Positions 59,080-64,000 of a stretch of DNA of 64,000 nt are shown here, one piece after another (position 1 is the first letter of the stretch; each line of letters starts with the position of its first letter). A program made the position numbers and the translations under genes. The notes under the pieces were generated by a model that saw only the letters and a program-made list of their open reading frames with translations, was not told where the DNA came from and ran no database searches. Location of the stretch: positions 27,540-91,539 of the forward strand of contig LJCV01000133.1 of NCBI GenBank assembly GCA_001298575.1, read 5' to 3'. Origin of the DNA: Actinobacteria bacterium OK074. GTDB taxonomy: Bacteria; Actinomycetota; Actinomycetes; Streptomycetales; Streptomycetaceae.

Positions 59080-60399
59080 CTACGCCCCCAACACCCGCCG
59101 CAGGTAGTCGTTCTGGAACAGCCGCTCCGGGTCCAGCCGGTCCCGCAGGGCGGTGAACTCGCCGAAGCGCGGGTACGCCTTGGCGAGGTACTCCGCGTCG
59201 CGTGTGTGCACCTTGCCCCAGTGCGGGCGCCCCTCGTGGGCCGTGAAGATGCGCTCCGCGGCGGTGAAGTACGCCTGGTAGGGCGTGCCGCGGAACATGT
59301 GCACGGCGACGTACGCGCTATCCCGGCCGGAGGCGGTCGACAGGGCGATGTCGTCGGCCGGGCAGGTGCGCACCTCGACCGGGAAGCTGATGCGCAGGTC
59401 CGACCGGTCCACCATGGTCTTCAGCTCGCGCAGCGTCTCGACGAGGGCCTCGCGCGGGACGGCGTATTCCATCTCCACGAACCGCACCCGGCGCGGGGAG
59501 GTGAAGACCTTGTAGGGAATGTCGGTGTACGTCCGCGCGGACAGGGCGCGGCTGGAGATCCGGGCGATCGACGGGACGGTGGCGGGCACCGCGCGCCCGA
59601 CCCAGTTGGCCGCCTGGAAGAGGCCGTTGGAGAGGAACTCGTCCTCGAACCAGCTGCTGAGCTGCCCCACCGGCTGCTCGGGGCCCGCGCTGCGGTTGTT
59701 GCGCTTGGTGTTGGTGTTGCCGGTGTGCGGGAACCAGTAGAACTCGAAGTGCTCGTTCTCCGCCCAGAGTTCATCGAAGGAGCCGGTGACCCGGTCGAAA
59801 CTCATCGGCTCCTCGCGGGCGGTGAGCAGGAAGACCGGTTCCACCTTGAACGTGATCGCGGTGACGATCCCCAGGGCGCCGATACCGATCCGGGCCGCCG
59901 CGAAGACGTCAGGGTTCTCGGTCGCGGAGCACGACAGCAGGGAGCCGTCGGCGGTGACCAGTTCGAGTCCCTTGATCTGCGCGGCGATCGAACCCGACTC
60001 GCGCCCGGTGCCGTGCGTGCCGGTGCTGGTCGCGCCCGAGACCGTCTGCTCCATGATGTCGCCCATGTTGGTGAGCGACAGCCCCTCGCGCGCGAGGGCC
60101 GCGTTGAGTCTCTTGAGCGGAGTGCCGGCCTCGACCGTGACGGTCATGGCATCGCGGTCAATGTTGCGGATGCCGGTCAACAGTTGAGGGCGGATCAACA
60201 CTCCGTCGGTGGCGGCCGCGGCCGTGAAGGAGTGCCCCGTACCGACGGCCTTCACCTTCAGGCCGTCCTCGGCCGCCTGCCGGACCGCCGCGGACAACTC
60301 CTCGACGGACGCCGGGGTGACCTCCCGTACGGGCCGGGCGGTGACGTTCCCCGCCCAGTTACGCCACGTGGTGCTCTTCCCGCTCACTGTGGTGCTCAT
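59080..60399 (-). CDS. FAD-linked sugar-1,4-lactone oxidase / alditol oxidase-type protein
   Basis: A 439-aa VAO-fold flavoprotein. KAVGTGHSF (about residues 50-58) holds the His that covalently links FAD in aldonolactone and alditol oxidases. GATSTGTHGTGRESGS is the pyrophosphate loop and RPHWGKVH the substrate-domain signature of D-arabinono/L-gulono-lactone oxidases. The substrate is not certain. Its ATG lies 41 bp inside the end of the upstream MFS gene, so translation is probably coupled. Codons around 60158-60199 are AT-rich and unusual. Confidence 0.9.
   Translation of the reverse strand: MSTTVSGKSTTWRNWAGNVTARPVREVTPASVEELSAAVRQAAEDGLKVKAVGTGHSFTAAAATDGVLIRPQLLTGIRNIDRDAMTVTVEAGTPLKRLNAALAREGLSLTNMGDIMEQTVSGATSTGTHGTGRESGSIAAQIKGLELVTADGSLLSCSATENPDVFAAARIGIGALGIVTAITFKVEPVFLLTAREEPMSFDRVTGSFDELWAENEHFEFYWFPHTGNTNTKRNNRSAGPEQPVGQLSSWFEDEFLSNGLFQAANWVGRAVPATVPSIARISSRALSARTYTDIPYKVFTSPRRVRFVEMEYAVPREALVETLRELKTMVDRSDLRISFPVEVRTCPADDIALSTASGRDSAYVAVHMFRGTPYQAYFTAAERIFTAHEGRPHWGKVHTRDAEYLAKAYPRFGEFTALRDRLDPERLFQNDYLRRVLGA
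60158..60199 (-). other. TTGAT/TTGAC patch inside the oxidase gene
   Basis: On the minus strand TTGAT, TTGAC and TTGAC start about 18-19 bp apart within GVLIRPQLLTGIRNID, using rare ttg, caa and att codons. It resembles the citrate synthase patch at 37201. Confidence 0.4.
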
Positions 60400-61597
60400 G
60401 GGACCCTCCCCGCCGCCGAACCGGCCCGCTGAGCCGGCGATACCCCAGGAAACCGACTACGACCGCGACGGCCCCGGACACCGCCGGAACCCCGTACGCG
60501 GCGCGCGCACCGGAGGCATCGATCACCCAGCCGGAGACGGAGGCGCCGAGCGCCACCCCGACCGTCAGGCCGGTGCTCACCCAGGTCATTCCCTCGGTCA
60601 GCCGCGCGCGTGGTACGTGCTGTTCGATGAGGCCCATCGTCGTGATCATCGTGGGCGCGACGAACAGGCCCGCAACGAACAGCGCCACGGCCAGAAACAG
60701 CAAGTTTCCGACCAGTAGGAGGGGGATCATACTCACGGCCTGGGCACACACGCCCAGCAACCACCGGTGTTCGGGCGCCCCTTGGGGCCGCAGCAGCCCG
60801 AACACGAGCCCCGCCACGCAGGAACCCGCGGCATACAGGGCGAGGACCACGCTCGCCGCCGCCTTGTGGCCCAGTTCGTCGGCGAAGGCCACGGTGATCA
60901 CGTCGACGGAGCCGAAGACCGCCCCCGTCGCCACGAAGGTGGCCACGAAGACCCGCAGCGCGGGCGTGCGCAGGGCGGACCCGGAGTCGTGCTGCCCGCG
61001 CGGGTGCGGTGCGGGCTCGGTGGCGCGCTGGGCGGTCAGCCAGCAGACGCCCACGGCCAGGAAGCAGGCGGCCAGCAGCGGTCCCGCCTCCGGGAACCAC
61101 CGGGTGGACAGCCCGATGGAGACGATCGGCCCGAGGATGAAGCACACCTCGTCCACCACCGACTCGAACGAGTACGCGGTGTGCAGCCGCGGACTGCCCC
61201 GGTACAGGGCCGCCCAGCGGGCCCGGACCATCGCGCCGAGGCTGGGCACGGCGCCGACGCCGGCCGCGCACCCGAACAGCACCCAGTCCGGCAGGCCCTG
61301 GCGGGCGGCCAGCAGCAGCCCGGTGGCCGCGGTGAGCGCGCACAGGGCCGCCGGGCGCAGCACCCGCCGCTGCCCGTACTGGTCGACCAGGCGCGAGGTG
61401 CGCGGGCCGAGGACGGCGGCGGACAGGGCCATCGTGGCCGCGAGGGCGCCCGCGAGGCCGTAGCGGCCGGTGAGCTGGGACACCATGGTCACCACGCCGA
61501 TGCCCATCATCGACAGCGGCATCCGGCCCAGGAACCCGGCGGCGGAGAAGCCCTTGGAGCCGGGGGCGGCGAACAGAGCGCGGTAGGGGCTGGGCAC
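60359..61597 (-). CDS. MFS transporter (12-TM)
   Basis: A 412-aa permease with 12 predicted TM segments. Sequence blocks include FLGRMPLSMMGIGVVTMVSQLTGRYGLAGALAATMALSAAVLGPRTSRLVDQYGQRRVLRP (with a motif A-like loop) and TSSV-type loops in the second half. The C-terminal tail is His/Glu-rich (SHEHHSEREEHHVA). GGAGGGCCCC precedes the GTG at 61597. It overlaps the oxidase gene by 41 bp, pointing to a shared pathway such as export or uptake of a sugar-derived compound. Confidence 0.88.
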   Translation of the reverse strand: MPSPYRALFAAPGSKGFSAAGFLGRMPLSMMGIGVVTMVSQLTGRYGLAGALAATMALSAAVLGPRTSRLVDQYGQRRVLRPAALCALTAATGLLLAARQGLPDWVLFGCAAGVGAVPSLGAMVRARWAALYRGSPRLHTAYSFESVVDEVCFILGPIVSIGLSTRWFPEAGPLLAACFLAVGVCWLTAQRATEPAPHPRGQHDSGSALRTPALRVFVATFVATGAVFGSVDVITVAFADELGHKAAASVVLALYAAGSCVAGLVFGLLRPQGAPEHRWLLGVCAQAVSMIPLLLVGNLLFLAVALFVAGLFVAPTMITTMGLIEQHVPRARLTEGMTWVSTGLTVGVALGASVSGWVIDASGARAAYGVPAVSGAVAVVVGFLGYRRLSGPVRRRGGSHEHHSEREEHHVA

Positions 61598-61922
61598 GGG
61601 GCCCTCCGTCGGGTCCGGTAAGGAGTTAAGGGGCTCGGATACCTTACGCACCGGATCGGTCCGGCAGTGGCCGGGCGGTCGACCGGGCGGCGAACTCGGG
61701 CCACACGCCCCGCGGCTTGGGCCGTACCTGCCGTGGCTTGGGTCACACACCCCGTAGGGGCGCCGTTCCAGCCGTCCGGCGGCGGTTCCCGGCCACGCGC
61801 GCGGACCGCGGCCGTCCGCCCGGCACGGGTTCCGGCCACGGGCCCCGCCCGGACTCCGCCGCAGGTCCCGCACCGGGCGGGCGGCGCGGGCGTTGTCGTA
61901 GGCGGATGGCAGGATCGTAGGT
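61598..61922. other. Divergent promoter region, MFS / ferrochelatase
   Basis: This is a 325-bp gap. CAGGAT at 61910-61915 lies seven bases before the ferrochelatase ATG, fitting a -10 for a leaderless transcript. No iron-box or other operator was recognised. No gene is seen. Confidence 0.45.
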
Positions 61923-63050
61923 ATGCGCGACGCACTCGATGCCACCCCCTACGACGCCCTGCTGCTCCTGTCGTTCGGAGGCCCGGAAGGGCCGGACGAC
62001 GTGATCCCGTTCCTGGAGAACGTGACGCGGGGCCGGGGCATCCCCAAGGAGCGCCTGAAGGAAGTGGGCGAGCACTACTTCCTGTTCGGCGGAGTCAGCC
62101 CCATCAACGACCAGAACCGCGCCCTCCTGGACGCCCTCCGCAAGGACTTCGCCGACCACGGCCTGGACCTGCCGGTCTACTGGGGCAACCGCAACTGGGG
62201 CCCCTACGTGACCGACACCCTGCGCGAGATGGTCACCGACGGCCGCCGGCGCATCCTCGTCCTCGCCACCAGCGCCTACGCCTCGTACTCCGGCTGCCGC
62301 CAGTACCGCGAGGACCTGGCGGGCGCGCTGGCCGCGCTGGCCGCCGAGGGGCTCGACCTGCCGAAGGTCGACAAGCTGCGGCACTACTTCAACCACCCGG
62401 GCTTCCTGGAGCCGATGATCGAGGGCCTGGTCGAATCCCTCGCCGACCTGCCCGAGGACGTCCGGGACGGCGCGCACATCGCCTTCAGCACCCACTCCGT
62501 GCCGACGGTCTCGGCGGACACCTCCGGCCCCGTCGAGGACCACGGCGACGGTGGCGCGTACGTGAAGCAGCACCTGGACGCCGCCCGGCTGATCGCCGAG
62601 GCCGTGCGTGAGCGCACCGGCGTCGAGCACCCCTGGCGGCTCGTCTACCAGTCCCGCTCCGGCGCCCCGCACATCCCCTGGCTGGAACCGGACATCTGCG
62701 ACCACCTGGAGGAGCTGCGCGGCGCGGGGGCCCCGGCCGTCGTCGTCGCGCCCATCGGGTTCGTCTCCGACCACATGGAGGTCCTCTACGACCTCGACAC
62801 GGAGGCCAAGGAGAAGGCCGGGGAACTGGGCCTGCCGATGCGCCGCTCCGCGACCGTCGGCGCCGACCCGCGGTTCGCCGCCGCCGTCCGGGACCTGGTG
62901 GTCGAGCGCGCCGCGACCGAGCGGGGCGACGAGGTGACCCCGTGCGCGCTGGGCGCGCTCGGCGCGAGCCACGACCTGTGCCCGATCGGCTGCTGCCCGG
63001 CCCGCGCCCCCAAGCCGGCCGCCGCCGGCGCCGACAGCCCGTACGCGTGA
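61923..63050 (+). CDS. hemH: Ferrochelatase (coproporphyrin-type)
   Basis: A 375-aa enzyme inserting iron into a porphyrin; in actinobacteria the substrate is coproporphyrin III. The active-site His is in IAFSTHSVP, and [15 protein letters not shown] and [16 protein letters not shown] are family signatures. SGCRQY, VTPCALG and DLCPIGCC provide the four cysteines expected for the [2Fe-2S] cluster of actinobacterial ferrochelatases. The mRNA is probably leaderless. The 3' end is 13 bases before the next GTG. Confidence 0.95.
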   Translation: MRDALDATPYDALLLLSFGGPEGPDDVIPFLENVTRGRGIPKERLKEVGEHYFLFGGVSPINDQNRALLDALRKDFADHGLDLPVYWGNRNWGPYVTDTLREMVTDGRRRILVLATSAYASYSGCRQYREDLAGALAALAAEGLDLPKVDKLRHYFNHPGFLEPMIEGLVESLADLPEDVRDGAHIAFSTHSVPTVSADTSGPVEDHGDGGAYVKQHLDAARLIAEAVRERTGVEHPWRLVYQSRSGAPHIPWLEPDICDHLEELRGAGAPAVVVAPIGFVSDHMEVLYDLDTEAKEKAGELGLPMRRSATVGADPRFAAAVRDLVVERAATERGDEVTPCALGALGASHDLCPIGCCPARAPKPAAAGADSPYA

Positions 63051-63063
63051 GGAACAGAACACC

Positions 63064-63876
63064 GTGACCGAGCAGACAGACCAGTCCCTGAGAGCCGAAC
63101 TCCTGGAACTCGCCCTGGAGGCGGGCGCCCGCGCGAGCGCCTTCCTGAGCGAGCGCCGCCCGGAGGACCTCGGTGTGGCCAAGACCAAGTCCAGCGCCGT
63201 GGACGTCGTCACGGAGATGGACATCGCCTCCGAGAAGCTGATCACCGGCCTGCTGGCCGAGCGCCGGCCCGACGACGGCGTCCTCGGCGAGGAGGGCGCC
63301 GACGTCGAGGGCAGCAGCGGCGTCCAGTGGGTCATCGACCCGATCGACGGCACGGTCAACTACCTGTACGGGCTGCCCGCCTGGTCGGTGTCGATCGCGG
63401 CCCGCGTGCACGGCGAGACGGTCGTCGGCGTGGTGCACGCGCCCGTGCGTGGTGAGACGTTCCGGGCGGTCCTGGGCCAGGGCGCGTTCCTGAACGACCG
63501 CCCCGCGCGCGTGCGCCCGGTGCCGCCCTTCAGCCAGGCCCTGGTCGCCACCGGCTTCGGCTACGTGGCCGAGCGGCGCGCCCGACAGGCCGATGTGCTG
63601 CGGCAGTTGCTCCCCGAGGTGCGGGACATCCGCCGGGGCGGCTCGGCCGCGATCGAGCTGTGCGACCTGGCGGTGGGCCGCCTGGACGCGTACTACGAGC
63701 GCGGGCTGAACGCCTGGGACTTCGCGGCGGGCGACCTGATCGCCCGGGAGGCGGGCGCCCTGACCGGTGGCCGCCCCGGAGAGCCGCTCTCCCCGGAGCT
63801 GACGGTCGCGGCCCCGCCGGGCCTCTTCGAGCCGCTCCAGGCCCGCCTGGAGGCGCTGGGCGCCTGGCACGACTGA
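63064..63876 (+). CDS. Inositol monophosphatase family protein
   Basis: A 270-aa Mg-dependent phosphatase. Metal motifs are GEEGADVEG (Glu), WVIDPIDGTVNY (Asp, Asp) and LNAWDFAAGDLI (Asp). All are intact. Family members hydrolyse inositol-1-phosphate, histidinol phosphate or fructose bisphosphate; which applies here cannot be read. The GTG is 13 bp after the ferrochelatase stop, so the two are likely co-transcribed. AGGAAC precedes it. Confidence 0.9.
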   Translation: MTEQTDQSLRAELLELALEAGARASAFLSERRPEDLGVAKTKSSAVDVVTEMDIASEKLITGLLAERRPDDGVLGEEGADVEGSSGVQWVIDPIDGTVNYLYGLPAWSVSIAARVHGETVVGVVHAPVRGETFRAVLGQGAFLNDRPARVRPVPPFSQALVATGFGYVAERRARQADVLRQLLPEVRDIRRGGSAAIELCDLAVGRLDAYYERGLNAWDFAAGDLIAREAGALTGGRPGEPLSPELTVAAPPGLFEPLQARLEALGAWHD

Positions 63877-63909
63877 GGAGCGAGGGACCGGCGGGCCCTG
63901 AACACGCAC

Positions 63910-63943
63910 CGGCGGGGCCCGCGGGGGCCCCCGGGGCCCGCCG
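63910..63943 (+). terminator. Hairpin terminator after the phosphatase gene
   Basis: CGGCGGGGCCC at 63910 pairs with GGGGCCCGCCG ending at 63943, with a central GGGGG/CCCCC. It starts 33 bases after the stop codon. The sequence after about 63978 is almost all C and may be less reliable. Confidence 0.6.
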
Positions 63944-64000
63944 CTCCACGCACAGAGCGGGGCCCCGGTCTGGTCTGCCCCCCCGCCCCCCCCCCCGTGG

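Noticed and set aside
1..64000. tRNA, rRNA, insertion sequence or prophage genes
   Set aside because: I looked for cloverleaf-like segments, transposase or integrase motifs and phage proteins and saw none. A covariance-model scan could still find a tRNA I missed.

Overview
The window is very GC-rich, uses GTG and TTG starts freely, and encodes proteins diagnostic of Streptomyces: the sporulation regulator WhiH, the principal sigma factor HrdB (511 aa, Lys/Ala-rich N-terminus), the division protein SepH, a 93-aa HPr, and an N-terminal-GNAT protein acetyltransferase. From memory, not from a search, the gene order follows the conserved chromosomal core around S. coelicolor SCO5812 to SCO5860. 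No tRNA, rRNA, insertion sequence or CRISPR array was seen.

Layout. 1-5.6 kb: the end of one gene, a 14-TM drug exporter with its divergent TetR regulator and two operators, RNase HII (rnhB), and two small conserved Streptomyces proteins. 5.6-15.5 kb: a RecQ helicase fused to a phosphoribosyltransferase-like domain, divergent from a DUF4192 protein; a glycogen-debranching-like protein with one TTA (bldA-dependent) codon; a Nudix/winged-helix regulator and a fused ABC protein, both probably leaderless. 15.5-22.8 kb: whiH with a sigma-WhiG-type promoter, hrdB, a secreted trypsin-like protease, a zinc-ribbon protein and parE. 22.9-27.5 kb: a membrane protein, a NarL-type two-component system and a DUF485/acetate-type sodium symporter pair.

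27.6-33.9 kb: two paralogous CitB-type response regulators flank an ABC import cassette, with a single CitA-type kinase. 34-37.8 kb: an iron-box-controlled sucrase/ferredoxin-like protein and two divergent citrate-synthase-family genes, one carrying an N-terminal DNA-binding domain. 37.8-39.7 kb: a small accessory-looking island with two DUF6082 proteins. 40-49.2 kb: a histidine-rich CobW GTPase, parC, an active/inactive pair of M16 peptidases, an M23 cell-wall hydrolase behind a ydaO-type (c-di-AMP) riboswitch, and a GntR regulator. 49.3-64 kb: ptsH divergent from the acetyltransferase gene, DUF5998, a phosphodiesterase, thymidine kinase, a VOC protein, a two-domain sulfurtransferase, sepH, a lactone-oxidase-type flavoprotein with an overlapping MFS gene, ferrochelatase and an inositol-phosphatase-family protein.

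The unifying theme is growth-to-sporulation control (whiH, hrdB, parE/parC, sepH, a bldA codon, a c-di-AMP riboswitch) mixed with carbon and iron sensing. The most unusual signal is a set of short patches rich in TTGA/TCAA, often spaced about 10 bp apart, at six places between 36.5 and 60.2 kb. Two of them lie inside coding sequence, where they force rare codons.
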